Shown in pieces: positions 23,600 through 35,900 of a stretch of DNA of 64,000 nucleotides. Each line of letters begins with the position of its first letter. The stretch's first letter is position 1. The position numbers were made by a program, and so were the translations under genes. The stretch is from Pratylenchus scribneri (taxonomy: Eukaryota > Nematoda > Chromadorea > Rhabditida > Pratylenchidae): positions 1,240,001-1,304,000 of the forward strand of contig JAQSEB010000033.1 of the NCBI GenBank assembly GCA_030063045.1. Reading direction: 5' to 3'. Below the pieces are notes generated by a model, which saw nothing but the letters and a program-made list of their open reading frames with translations, was not told the origin of the DNA and made no database searches.

Positions 23600-24827
23600 A
23601 TGTTCCATTATTCTTCACATTTTTTGTTCCTTCTTTTCCTTTTGTCCATCTACAAATTTGAATGGGCTTTCGGCTGTCCCAGCTGCGGAAATGCCGGCTC
23701 TAAATTGCCGTTGGATCCGTTCGATCCACTTGGGCCTTGGCATCAAAGTTACGGCCAAATCTATATTAATCCCTAATCTAGTTGTTTGGGGCGAGAATGG
23801 GCATAGGCTCTCATCCCGGGCCTAAGCCCCCAATGGCCCAAAAAATTAGATAGGAATTAGAGGCGAATCAACTTTAAATTATTATTTATCAATTTGGCGA
23901 AAATATTAATAATAAAGTGAATAATTGATGAAGAAAAAGGGAAGGTTTATAAATGCGGATTGGGACAATATTTGATTGATTGGAATAACGGGGTGATTAG
24001 GCAAAAATTGGGAGTACAGTAGGACAAAGAGGAAAGGCCCTTGGGCATCAAAACTTATTAAATTCCTTTTATTTATGTTTAAAGAAAAATGGAAGGAATT
24101 AACAAATATTGAAATGAATTTTCCTTTAGGCATTTGGACTGCGGCATTCCTCCATTTGCCTATCGACTTCCTCAGGATGCGCAGGACAAAATCCACGCAA
24201 TTTGGTTGAATTACAAAATTGGAGATGATTGTGATGAGGAACAGGAACAAACTCGATTGGTCATTGGATCCATCCCAGAGGAGGTAACAATTTTAATCCC
24301 CCTTCAACATTGTTTCCCCCTTTTTAGGTCCGAATGGCCATTTTCAAAGCGGTCTGTGGGCCAAACTTTTTGCAAAATTCGACGGAGGAAATTGTCGATA
24401 AATTTAAACAAATTTGGTTCAACGAAGGAATGGATGTGGAGCGAAAGCAGGCAGAATTCCAGAAATTAGCCAAAGAATTATTGAACGGGGATTCGGTTAA
24501 AATTAATTGAAAATTGGAAAAAAATGAGAAATTTTGCAGTTAAAAAAATTTGAAAAATTTGACCAAAAATTGGGCAAACAAATTCAGGCAAGGCAAGAAA
24601 TGCTCAAAAAATTGAGCGTACCGGCACAAGAGGCATATCAAAAATGGCTGGGAATGCGAAAAGAAGTCAAATTTGGAATTAAATTCAATTCCAAAATGTT
24701 ATTTTAGGAACGGCAATTCCTTGCCTCATTGCCAGCCGAAATCCGCACTGAATTGGGCTTAGTCTGTACTTGCTGTGGAACATGCAGAACTGGACAAAAA
24801 ACAGTAGCAAAGGAGGAAGAACAATGA
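23600..24827 (+). CDS. Secreted SXP/RAL-2-like (DUF148) protein
   Basis: Five exons (23600-23739, 24130-24283, 24328-24495, 24540-24665, 24708-24827) join to 235 residues. The N-terminus is a signal peptide (FLFLLFLLSIYKFEWAFG) followed by CPSCGNAG and a Pro/Gly-rich stretch. The helical core reads YRLPQDAQDKIHAIWLNY, then KFKQIWFNEGMDVERKQAEF, KQIQARQEMLKKLSVPAQEA and ERQFLASLPAEIRTEL. This resembles the nematode-specific SXP/RAL-2 (DUF148) fold of secreted, possibly cation-binding proteins. The C-terminus has a cysteine cluster CTCCGTC. The donor of intron 1 is best placed as TTG|GCATCA (a weak GC site), because no GT gives the right phase; element copy B fills that intron. Family assignment is by helix and motif resemblance only. 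Confidence 0.6.
23768..24055 (+). mobile_element. Dispersed intronic element, copy B
   Basis: Begins near TATTAATCCCTAATCTAGTT, continues GTTTGGGGCGAGAATGGGCA, and ends with GGAGTACAGTAGGACAAAGA. It makes up most of intron 1 of the SXP/RAL-2-like gene, sense to the gene. Confidence 0.75.
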
Positions 24828-24999
24828 GGGCAAAAAGATCAAATAAATCTGCCATTAGAAGGAAATAAATTAATCAATCGAGAATGATTTCCCCTTCCTT
24901 GGGCAAAATTATGATAATTAGGAACGAAAAACCCTTATCAATATTTTGCTTCATTCATCATTATACATTTTTTCATTCCCTCCATTTTTATTTTACTTA

Positions 25000-27900
25000 A
25001 TGAATTTTTGTACTTTCATATTTTTAACAATTTCAATTGTCTCTTTAATTGCAATCCTTTGGTTGTAAGTTTTCTTTCCAAAATATAAACAAATTTGTCT
25101 TCCAATTTGCAATTCCAAAATTTATTCTCCATGCCAATCGGGCAGGAAAATATGCACCTTTACGGAGCTGTGCTAAGCTGACTTTATGAATGAAAATAGA
25201 ATATTTATTGAATTAATTGTAGCAAATTGTAGATGCGTTGGAAGGGGCACAAAAGGCACTAATTTCATGCATCTCGCATATTTTTATCAAAGAGAATAAA
25301 TATTTCTACACAATTCTTTTAAAATGTGTCCTCCTCTCCTCATTGGAACAACTTTTTCCCCAATCTTTTGTTTATGGGAAGCAGCCAATCCAACTTGAAA
25401 GGCACTCTCATTTAACGTTGTGCCTACAGCAAGAAACAAGGAAAGGCAACGAAAGGAAATGATTGTTCCAATGAGGAGAGGAGGGCACATGTCAATGAAA
25501 GATATGACAGAGGGCACTATTTATTTTTTTTTTTGAAAAAATATGCGAGATGCACGAAACGTATGCCTTTTGTGCCCCTAACGCATCTGCAATTTGCTAC
25601 AATTAATTCAGTAAATATTCAATATACATTAATAAATTCAGCTTAACGGCTCCAAATAGTGAAGGTGCTTGTATTTTCCTGCCCAAAGTGGTATGGAAGA
25701 ATAATTTTTGGAATTGCATTGCACACTGTATGGGTGATGCTTAAAAATCTATTATTTGAATGGGAGGATTGATTTGTTTTAAATGGTGAGAAAAAATTCA
25801 ACATATTTTACAAGATTTTATTTATGGCATTTGAATGGGCATTGGCAAAGACTTTCCATTCCTGGCCCTCGGCCAAAATTATTGGTTGGAAATTTGGATG
25901 CACTCTTTTTTGGCAATCAAAGTGCGGTATTGACCCTGAATGAATGGACAAAACAATTTGGACCAGTTTATGGGATTCGTTATGGCCGCATAAATTTATT
26001 GGTCATTTCCGAACCGGAAATGGTCCACGAATTGTTGGTCACAAAATTTAGCAATTTTCATGGAAGATTGGTGAAATTGAGTAAAATTATTAATAGTGGC
26101 CTAATTTTGTTAGATTGGCCCAATCGCAGGGAATATTGATCGCCTAAAATGGGTTCATTTATTCAATGCCAAAGGGCAAAGATGGAAACGGCTTCGGGCA
26201 ATTGCAATGCAGCCATTTTCATTGGCCAATTTGAAAAAGGTTTAATTGGGTCCCTATTCGATCATGGTTGCCTCCTTGCTCCTTCCCTTTATTAGATTAT
26301 GCCAACCATTGAGGATTCGGTCAAAATTGCTGTTGGAATATTGGAGGAAAGAATTGGCCAAAATGGTGGCCAACTGGACATTCATCGGTAGTCCTTTCCG
26401 AATACTTCGTTCTTGTAACCCTCCGTAAAAAAATATAGCCATTTTGTTGAGATGGCATTTGACGTAATTGCCCGAATTGCAATGGGCCAAAACAATTCCC
26501 AACAATTTTGTAATTCCAATGCACAATTGGCTGTCCGGGCCATTCAACGAATTAATAATAATCATTTGGATTATTATGCTTGGATTTTTCCTTGGATTGG
26601 TCGAAATTTGCTCCATCCTTTGTCAATTTTGATGGGAAAATGGACGAATGAACCAATTGGCAATTTTTTGGCCAAAACCACAGAACAAGTGAAGGAGAGG
26701 AAAAAACAAAGGAAAATTGGGAAAAATGGAAATGATGATTCGAAGGATTTCATTGACTTTTTCCTTGATGCCGAAACAATGGAGGAATTTGAGGAAAATG
26801 GAAGGGAATTTGGGAATAATATTGGAAAGGTGATTTGCCCCCAGGCAAATTTTTATGGTTAATTTCGATTTGAAAGATAGATTGAACGAAAGAATTGTTT
26901 GGAGGAAGTTGTGATGCAATGCTTTTTATTTGTTTTGGCAGGGTAAATAATATCAACGCGAATAATGCCTAAGGGCTTTTCCTATTTTCCTACTGTATCC
27001 CTACTTTTTGTGGCCCTTTTATCCTTTATCCAATTTAGGAATGGTTGAGAACCAATATTACTAAAATTGTTTGGGGCATGGTGGCTAAGCTCCTCAGTGG
27101 CTCAAAGAAGTAGATATAGAGATTAAATGGGAACTTGACTTTGCATTATTATTTATTTATCAGTTGGGTGTAAAATAAAAATAGGAAATAAAATAAATAG
27201 TAAAAAGGGATCATTGGGGAGGAAAAAGAGCTGCTGCGTTTATATAAATGCGGATTGGGGCAATATTTGATTGATAGGGTAGCGGGGTGATTGGGCAAAA
27301 ACTGGGGTACAGTAGGATGAATAGGAAAGACCCTTATGCATTATTGGCATTGAGAGTAAAATTGAGTCAATCCGAATATATCCAAAAATAATATTTAGTT
27401 TTGATACGACTTCGAGTTCATTGAGCCAAATATGCCATCGACTCATTTGGCATCCAAAAGTACAAACAAAAATACAAAAGGAAATTGAATGCATTTTTAG
27501 TGGAAAAAATTTGGATGAGGTGATTTATTTAATGCAAAATAAATCCAAAATATTCTGAACCAACTGCAGATTAGTCCAAGCTATGAAGAATTGGCCAAAC
27601 TGAAATATATGGATGCGGTCATCAAAGAAACATTACGGCTAAGTCCTCGAGTTTTGACTCGAATTTGTACGAATTCAACAAAAATTGGGAATGTTTTTAT
27701 GAAGGAAGGTGATGGAATTCAAGTGGACATTCTCAGTTTGCAAAGAGACAAACGGGTTTGGGGCAAAAATGCAGAGGAATTTATGCCGGAAAGGTTCTAA
27801 ATTGTGAAAAATTGAATCGAATTCTGCTGATTGAAGATGGGAAGAAAGGCCACCAATTTCTCACTCCCATTATTATGCATTTGGTGCTGGGCCTCGAATG

Positions 27901-28050
27901 TGCATTGGAATGAAATTGGCATTTGTGGAGATTAAATTGGCATTGGTCCATTTTTTGAGGAAATTTACTGTAAAGAAATGCTGGAAAAGCGAGGTTTTCC
28001 TTCAAAAATTCAATGCATTCAAGGCATTAATAATTGTTATTAAATTATAG
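25000..28050 (+). CDS. Cytochrome P450 monooxygenase (CYP3-clan-like)
   Basis: Complete microsomal P450 of 514 residues from nine exons: 25000-25064, 25815-26080, 26130-26239, 26296-26387, 26439-26829, 26881-26942, 27399-27519, 27570-27793 and 27837-28050. All phases close. Exon 1 encodes the membrane anchor ([20 protein letters not shown]), then the hinge [12 protein letters not shown]. Other marks: helix C WKRLR; helix I AGFDTTSSS, split by the intron with element C; ETLR for the ExxR motif; MPERW; and the haem loop [10 protein letters not shown] carrying the cysteine ligand. The W..IPGP hinge and overall layout resemble the CYP13/CYP25 group, but subfamily and substrate cannot be read from this. 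Intron 1 (750 nt) holds a long inverted repeat. Nothing suggests a pseudogene: no frameshift or stop is needed. Confidence 0.92.
25105..25727. repeat. Long imperfect inverted repeat (fold-back)
   Basis: Two arms of roughly 250 bp (about 25105-25351 and 25462-25727) are imperfect reverse complements, separated by a loop of about 110 bases. Matching pieces include GAATTAATTGTAGCAAATTG with CAATTTGCTACAATTAATTC, GGGGCACAAAAGGCA with TGCCTTTTGTGCCCC, and CCTCTCCTCATTGGAACAA with TTGTTCCAATGAGGAGAGG. The whole repeat lies inside P450 intron 1. Confidence 0.9.
26955..27355 (+). mobile_element. Dispersed intronic element, copy C, with inverted termini
   Basis: The fullest copy, about 400 bp. Its left end (AATGCCTAAGGGCTTTTCCT, CCTACTGTATCCCTACTTTT) is an imperfect inverted repeat of its right end (GGTACAGTAGGATGAATAGG, CCCTTATGCATTATTGGCAT), so it is MITE-like. 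It occupies nearly all of the 456-nt P450 intron that splits the helix I motif, sense to the gene. Confidence 0.8.
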
Positions 28051-28562
28051 AAGGAAATTGAATTCATTGGACAAGTTGTATTATCACCAAAATCAGTGAA
28101 TGTAGAAGTAGAATTAAGAAGAATTTGATGTTAAACAATTACATTTTGATTTTTTATTTGTTTTATTTATTTAATCTATAAACCAGTCGCTTCGCTAATA
28201 ACGGTTATACTAATAAAGAAATCAAAACAACACCGAGTCCATCATCTCGTTCCGGAGTTCGATTGAAAGCTCATCTTCAATTTCATTTTTTTGTAACGGA
28301 AAAACGGCAATTGGGGAAAATGAGCAAGAAATGGATGAAAGTAATGAAGGAAAAGGGTCATTCTGAATTCGATTGACTACGGCCAAATGCAAAGTGTTTG
28401 CCTGATTGGGTGATCGATTTGGCAAAAGGATGTGCTTCTCCTCTCCATTATATTTCATACATATTGGTCCTCATTATTTCCTTCCTTTCTATCCATGTGT
28501 TTCTTTCCGAAAAATGTTCGCCAAAATGTTGTTTTCTGGAAAAGGGTAAAATTATTTTCCAG
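28051..28562. other. 3' flank of the P450 and upstream of the minisatellite
   Basis: AT-rich 3' flank. An open frame from 28398 on the plus strand has a hydrophobic run (YILVLIISFLSIHVFL) directly before the 33-bp repeat array and stays open through it; see the repeat entry. Confidence 0.45.
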
Positions 28563-29200
28563 AAGAAATGCAAATTAATTTTCCGGACCAACCAGAAGAA
28601 GTGCAAATTCATTTTCCGGACCAACCAGAAGAAGTGCAAATTCATTTTCCGGACCAACCAGAAGAAGTGCAAATTCATTTTCCGGACCAACCAGAAGAAG
28701 TGCAAATTCATTTTCCGGACCAACCGGAAGAAGTGCAAATTCATTTTCCGGAACAACCGGAAGAAGTGCAAATTCATTTTCCGGACCAACCGGAAGAAGT
28801 GCAAATTCATTTTCCGGACCAACCGGAAGAAGTGCAAATTCATTTTCCGGACCAACCGGAAGAAGTGCAAATTCATTTCCGGACCAACCGGAAGAAGTGC
28901 AAATTCATTTCCGGACCAACCGGAAGAAGTGCAAATTCATTTCCGGACCAACCGGAAGAAGTGCAAATTCATTTTCCGGACCAACCGGAAGAAGTGCAAA
29001 TTCATTTTCCGGACCAACCGGAAGAAGTGCAAATTCATTTTCCGGACCAACCGGAAGAAGTGCAAATTCATTTTCCGGATCAACCGGAAGAAGTGCAAAT
29101 TAATTTTCCGGAACAACCGGAAGAAGTGCAAATTAATTTTCCGGAAAAAGTGCAAATATTATTTTCCGGAAAGAGTGCAAATATTATTTTTCGGAACTAA
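28563..29200 (+). repeat. 33-bp minisatellite with open frames on both strands
   Basis: About 19 tandem units of 33 bp (core GAAGTGCAAATTCATTTTCC then GGACCAACCGGAA). 33 bp equals 11 codons, so translated repeats such as EVQIHFPDQPE or KKCKFIFRTNR on the plus strand and KMNLHFFRLVR on the minus strand stay open. Early units have ACCAGAAG and later ones ACCGGAAG. Three adjacent units (about 28865-28965) are each one T shorter, so the frame shifts three times and returns. The last units decay. No splice partners or start context show that it is translated. Confidence 0.93.
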
Positions 29201-29954
29201 GGCGCAATGCATCTTTTGGTAACTTTTTGTGGTAATAAAAACAAAATACCCCCACCCGAAAACACAAAAAACAAAAAATCATAATTTGTCAATGGGAATC
29301 GAACCGAGCTCTTCTTCCATTTTCCCTTACAGTAAAGCGAGCGACATACTAATGCGTTAAAGTGTTATATAATAGCCCCTTCCCCCACAGCAACTGCTCT
29401 ATGGTCATTCATAAAAAAAAAATAAAGGAAAACACACATTTTAATAATTTATTTATTTATTTAACTCTATTAATGTATTACAAATCAAAATAATCACAAA
29501 TTGCAGATTTATTTTAATTAATTTAGCAAATTTGACTATTTGATATGGCACAATAAATTTGTTTGATGATTTTTGTAAAAAAAGGAATGGTCTGCTCAAA
29601 TTGTGTAAAATATAAGGTACATTCTGATGAAGGCAAGTTTTGGTCAGAAATTTAAAATGAAGTGCCAGAATGAAGGAATGTTTTTGGATGGAATAATCTA
29701 AAAATAATGAAGGACCGGGGATTTTTATGAAATATTGCTGTTTTATTATATTTTTAATAAAAATAGAAATCTAAAATAATCAATCAGTCAGGAATCAGGA
29801 TCCGAGCATTTTTAATTTGTGGGGTCACAATTTGGAATGAGTGAAAATAATAAAACAATATAAATGAGGATATAAATGAGGATATAAAATTGGGAGGGTG
29901 GGGAGAATTAAAAATTGAAAGGGTGGAATATTTTTAGGTCAAAATGATCTCTCA
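29201..29954. other. Intergenic with a tRNA-like fragment
   Basis: On the minus strand at about 29285-29395 a B-box-like GGTTCGATTCCC follows a sequence of tRNA-like length, but the acceptor arms do not pair. It could be a tRNA-derived SINE or pseudogene. The rest is AT-rich 3' flank of the carboxylase gene. Confidence 0.4.
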
Positions 29955-32900
29955 TCAATTCTTCTGTTGACTCAAAAGTGTAATCAATTGTTCCCTTTGT
30001 TCCTTTCCAAGTGATTGAAATTGTTGAAGCAATGAAGTGCGCCGTGTTTGAGCAAGTACTTCTCTGAATTTGTATCCATTTGCATATTCATGAATATTCT
30101 CAGGTGCGTAGGCAAATCGAGTCCTCTTGGAAAAGTCCATTGATGGCCGATGCTTGGAATCAACATCCCGGCGAATTGGCACTTTCACCTCGGCCAAATG
30201 TCGATCAACCCAGGTACATCCGGTTGTTAAATCATCGATTGTGGCTTTTTCTGGGCAATGATGGCCGGAAGCTGACAAATATTGCCTTGCCATTTGCATT
30301 CGAATTGTTTGGACGCAGATCAAATCGTAGATATAATTTCGTGCATTTTGCCATGCCACTTCATCCTAAAATAAATAATTTTAATAAATAATGATTTTTC
30401 CACCCTAAACCCTATTTTGTAAACTAAGGAGTCATTTGATAACCTTATTTTGATTTTTAAACCCAGAATAAAGGGAAAAATGGCAAAAAACAAAAGATGA
30501 AAACAACATTAAAAATCAATAACCACCATAGGTTTCGAACTCGAGACCTTTTCTGTCATCTCCAGGCTCTTATTAGTTTTTTTCCTCAAACGGTCCTATA
30601 GTCATGAGGCATGAGAAAAACACAAATTTCTATAAATTCCCTGGAAAGTAAATTTTAATTTTTTAGTACCCCTTCAGCCTAAACATAGAACTTATAGTTA
30701 AATCACAAATTGAATTTAAGGAAAAACCTCAGATTTACCATTTTTTAATAAACATTTTTTATTAATACACAAAAAACTCACATGAATTGCTCCTTTGGCC
30801 AACATTCTCGCCGTTGTGTCATGTAAATCGGCAAATTTGACGGCGGCTGCCCGGCAAATTGGCAACAATTTCTCGGTTCTCCGATCAAATTCTTGTTGTA
30901 ATTCTCCACGTTGGGCGGCATCTTTTGTGTTCATAATGTCCTTCTTCAATTGACTGGTCCTTGGATCGCATTTGTCCAACAATGCGGCCAAATCCCTTTC
31001 CCGGAATTTAATTTCCACTGCTCCACTGGCTTCCAAAATGCCACCGCGACTGTCGGCATCGGCCAGCATTGTGATGCAGGTTGGATTGATTTTAGTGTCC
31101 AAAACGGCCCAAGCACCGCCGCGAAGTTCACCGAATGGTGGCAAATAGACCACAACAGGTTGGGTGTAAGTTTGGAGGGCATCCACAATCCAGGCGCCAA
31201 ATTTGAGGACCATTTCGAACATATCTTAAAAAAAGTATAAACTTCAAATGGTTCAAAACACACCTTTTTGGCCACCGCTGAATCCACGAATATTTGCCAA
31301 AAAGATGAGTGGCAATCCTTCTCGATTGAAATCATTAATTGCCTCTGCCGTCTATTTAAATTAATTTATTATTTATTTTCAAATTATGAAAAATTACTTT
31401 GAATGCCGAATCCGGATACCAAACTTGGCCAGCTTGAAGAACGCATTTTGTTTGTGAATCTTGGGTGGCCGGGTCCGCCGGTATTTCGCATTCCACTGTC
31501 CGCGTTTCAACGGCGATTACTCCCACCGGAAGGCCCCTTAGCCGTGCCCTCCCGGTGATTATTGTTTTGGCCCATCCGCTCATAATTTCATCAAATGTCC
31601 CCCGATCGAATAGGCCGCCTCCCTCAGGTGGATCCAAAATCAGTCGAGGGTCATGGGCACTTTTGGTTGGTTGAGTATGCACTAAACGGGCTTTGTCATC
31701 TTTGAACATTGTTGGCGCCGCAATTGTCATTCCCGTCAATTTTTCGGCCGGAACGGTGGGCGGTAAATAGGTGATCCAGTGTAAAATTTTCTTCACACCG
31801 TCCAAATCATTTTGGGCAACCGTATGCGAAACACCGTTGTAAAACATGACCTAAATATAATTATTAAATTATTTATTATATTTTTTTTGTATTGGAATAA
31901 CCTGTGGACCACCCAATTGATTGTTTGAAGTGTAAACTTCCCGGCCCAAAACGGAATTTATTGCCGCCGCACCGGTCAAAATAATGTGTGAACTTTCGAC
32001 TTGGCAAATGCGATGGGAAAGACGGGCAACATAGGCACCAATTCCAACGGCACGTCCGGTGACCTGAAAAAATTTTAAAATGTTATTATTTAAAAAGGAA
32101 TGTATTTGGTTAAAAAATATTGAAAATTAAAAAAAATTATAGAGGTTCAATGGTTTGTCTTTACCCTCAAACCATATACATATATCCAATCTCAATCTCT
32201 CATCAATATATGCTTCAATTTGTATATAATTTGTCAAAGTTTGATCAAAATCAAGAGTTTACCATTTTAACGATTTATGGTTTAAAACCAATTGGTTAAA
32301 TCTAAACCAGCCAAATCATTATCAAATGTTATGTCTCGAAGAGATCTATCAATTTTCGATTGGATAAATGGTTTAGTGGTCTAGGATAAAGCATTGAAAT
32401 GTTATAATCTTTTCGACACTTTAAAGATTTTTCTTTAAAAAACAATGAACAAACCAAACAATAAATTGGCACTTCACGGTAGGCTGCACTTGTTTCGGAT
32501 GCAATCAGACCGGAGCCGACCAAATTTTCCACACCAATATCATTTTCTTTGCCAATTACTGCCTCAATTCGTCGATGTCCATTCACCATATTAGACTCCA
32601 CCTTAAAAAGTTATTCCATTTAAATAAAATCCTTTAATTACCTGTGATATTATATTCTCATCATTTTCGGCTTTCGAATCCAATGCCAAATATTTGAATC
32701 CCTCTTCCGGTCGGTCCTCATCATTCCAAACTATTGCCAAATGTCTTTTGATGTCCGCCGCAAATCCAATTCGGGCACCGGAATTGGCGGCCACATAAAT
32801 TCGGGGCATTCGCATTTTTCGGCTATATTCGCTGGCTTTTTGGTAGAGTCGATGTTCTCGCATTGAAAAAGAGCCCATTTGGTAGGTGATATCATTGGAA

Positions 32901-35900
32901 ATGAGCACAATATATCTTCCATGGGGGCAATCCGGCGTCCAAATTTGCATTTCCCAGGCGATCATTCCCCGATCATTGCATCCGGACGACATCCTTCGGT
33001 TCAATTCCGCCTCATCCCGAATAATGCTAATTTCTCCTTCTTCATCGGTCAAAATAATTTCACAGGCTTTTGCCAATTTTCGTACGTCCGAATTTTTGAC
33101 CGCGTGTTGTTGTTCTTGCGGTAATAAATCAAATGAACTAAAATATTTGATTAAATTTAATATCTTTGTGAATTCCTTACTCTCGATATGAATTTGGATC
33201 GGAACATTTAAAATTGACCCATTCATCAAAGGCAGCCTTGCCGAACATTATTGGAATATCATAAACGTAGGTTGTGCCCAATTTGTTCGCCTGATATCGT
33301 TTCATTTGTACATTGACTTGTTGGATTGTGTGATGTGGAGTGGCCGAACTTTTGCCTGCCAATCGAGCATGCCCCCCACTGCCTTCGGGGATTAATTTTC
33401 CATCAACAATCTAAAAACCAATATATATTTGATTAATAAACATTTTTGACCCACTCGATAAATGCAAATTTCCGGGATTGCCCCAGTTTCGTTCATATAA
33501 ACCAGTCGAATTGTCTCAAATTGTGTTCGTCCATTTTGGCCCGGTTCCAGGTGAATTAATTGCTCAAAACTGACTTCCACTTCGGTCACCCGATGTTTGA
33601 TTAAATATTTTTCGCATTGTTTTATTGCTCCCTCAATTGCATTCGACCATCCTTCCGTCGTCACTTTTGGGTCATAATCCAACCGGATAAAAACGTGATT
33701 GCAATCATATGTCGTTTTGGTCTTATCCGCCGCCGAACAAACGCGGATTTCGCCACATGCTCCGTCCAAAATATCCACAATTTTGTTTTGGAGAAGTTCA
33801 AATTTACTAAAATTTATTTTAATTTTAAATCAATTTAAAAATATTTACTTTATTGTTGAAAATCTGTCCGGAACAGCCAGCACTGATGAAACATTCCTCA
33901 ATAAAGAGCGCACAAAAATCCTCGATAAATTATGTTCATTGGTTCGGAATATTAAATAGGGCGAATCTGGCTTTGTCAAATTTTCGGCACCGCCTGGCAA
34001 TCGATACAATTCCAATTTCTCTTTGGTTGAAAAGTCCAAAATTGTTGTGTAAAATGGCGCTTGTGAAGGTTTGGAGAACATCAATTCAATTTCGTTGGAA
34101 TGTCCAAGTTTGGTGGCAATTTCCTCTTTCAATTTAATCGATAATTGGATCATTTCAATTTCCTTCAATTTTGTTGGATTTGCAATAAATAAAAATGTTT
34201 TGTCCGCCGTTGAATTCTTCTTTGCATTTTCTTTGAGAACATCAAAAATTCGGCTATTCCCATCCAATTCCTTTGCAACCGTCAAATAATAATAAAATGG
34301 TTTTTTGGCAGCTAAAAAATTAAAAAAAAATTAAATATTTTAAATTATTGGACGAACCAATTCCATTATTATTTCCAGCAGATTTGTGTTGAATTTTGCA
34401 ATTGAAAAATGGCGACGATGATTTCAATTCGAATCGAAAGAACATCACATCTTTGGTACTTTCATTCAGCAAATCAATTTCCTCCTCAGAAATTTGGAAT
34501 ATTTTTGAAATAAAAAGTCGAATTGCGCATTTGTTTGTTTCGGCATTTTCAGTGAAGAAGAATTCGTGGAGGAGAACAATATTTTCGGCTGCATTGGAAT
34601 TGTCGCCGACCAATTGACGCAAAAGATTGTCACCGCCTTTGGCCGAATAATTCGAAACCAGCTGATTTATTGAATTTGTTTCCGAATTTTGTTTAATCTG
34701 AAAATAATTATTTATTCAAAATTCATTTTTGGTTGGCTTACATTTGAACAAATTTGACTGTATGATTTTTGGTGGATCTTGTTCAGAGTTTGTCGAATAT
34801 AAATTGCCAATGGTTCAATCTCCTCATTAAACATATTTGCTATTCGTTTGAATGCCATCCGCAATTTTGGAATTAATTGATAGTCAACATGGGAAAGGAG
34901 TGCTTTCAAAAACGCATTTTTATCCTAAAAAAAATAATCAATTTTTGATTTCAGTCAAATTTTTACCTGAACTTTTGTGTGGGAATAGACCATTCGGACG
35001 ACTTTTTGTGCATCCGTAATCCCAGATTTGATTGAGGAAACGCCTTTATCATAGGAAACATCTTGGAAATGATGTTCCGTGTCGAGGAATTGTTCCAAAA
35101 ATTCATTCACAATAATTATTATATGCCCTTGAAGACCGCCTTCGAATCTTAAATTTATTTTTTAATTTTAAATTATTTTAATTTAAAAACCTTTCACAAA
35201 TTTTCAGCAATGATTCGAAATATTGCTTTTCAATGCCCAATTCCGTTGGGTCCAGCGTACTCAAATAACTTTCCATTTCTTCGGCCAATTCAATCGCAGG
35301 GAATGGTTTTGAGTCTTCGGAGATCAATTTTTTGATTTTATCGTAGGAGGCAATTCGGCAAATTCGGCTTTCCACCGCATGGAGCATCACTTTGAAAAGG
35401 GCAAAAGGCAGTTTTGGGTTTTTCAGCACTGTGAAAAGATCATCAATCAGGCGATTGATTTGTTCCCGAAATTGGGGTTCTGGCATGGAATAGCCGGACA
35501 AAATATTTTTGCATGACTAAAATATTTAATTTATTTTTGTTGTTTTATTCCACTTTTTGACCTGAATTAAATCCTCAAAATGAGTGTCCAATCTATTTTT
35601 CAGTCTATCTTGCAGCTCTTTTTCCCTTGCCGTATCCCATCCGGCCATTCTTTCCGTGAAATTTTTTGGTTTTGGCACCGAAACTCATCTTGGTCTTCCA
35701 AGCGAGCGATCAAAGTGCCGGGGAAAAGAACTTGGCCCGGTTGTGCCACCTTCAATTAATACATTATTTTTAATAATTTAAATTAAAAACAAACTTGAAC
35801 AAGCCGGCCTCCTGCCTTTGGAACTTCCAAATTTATGACCATTTTCATTGATTCCATTTCCGCAAAAACTTCGCCCGTTGAAATATGTTCTCCGTCTTTT

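Noticed and set aside
25783..25814. ATG at 25783 as start of the P450
   Set aside because: It gives no membrane anchor; an upstream exon at 25000-25064 encodes the anchor and joins in phase, giving a normal 514-residue protein.
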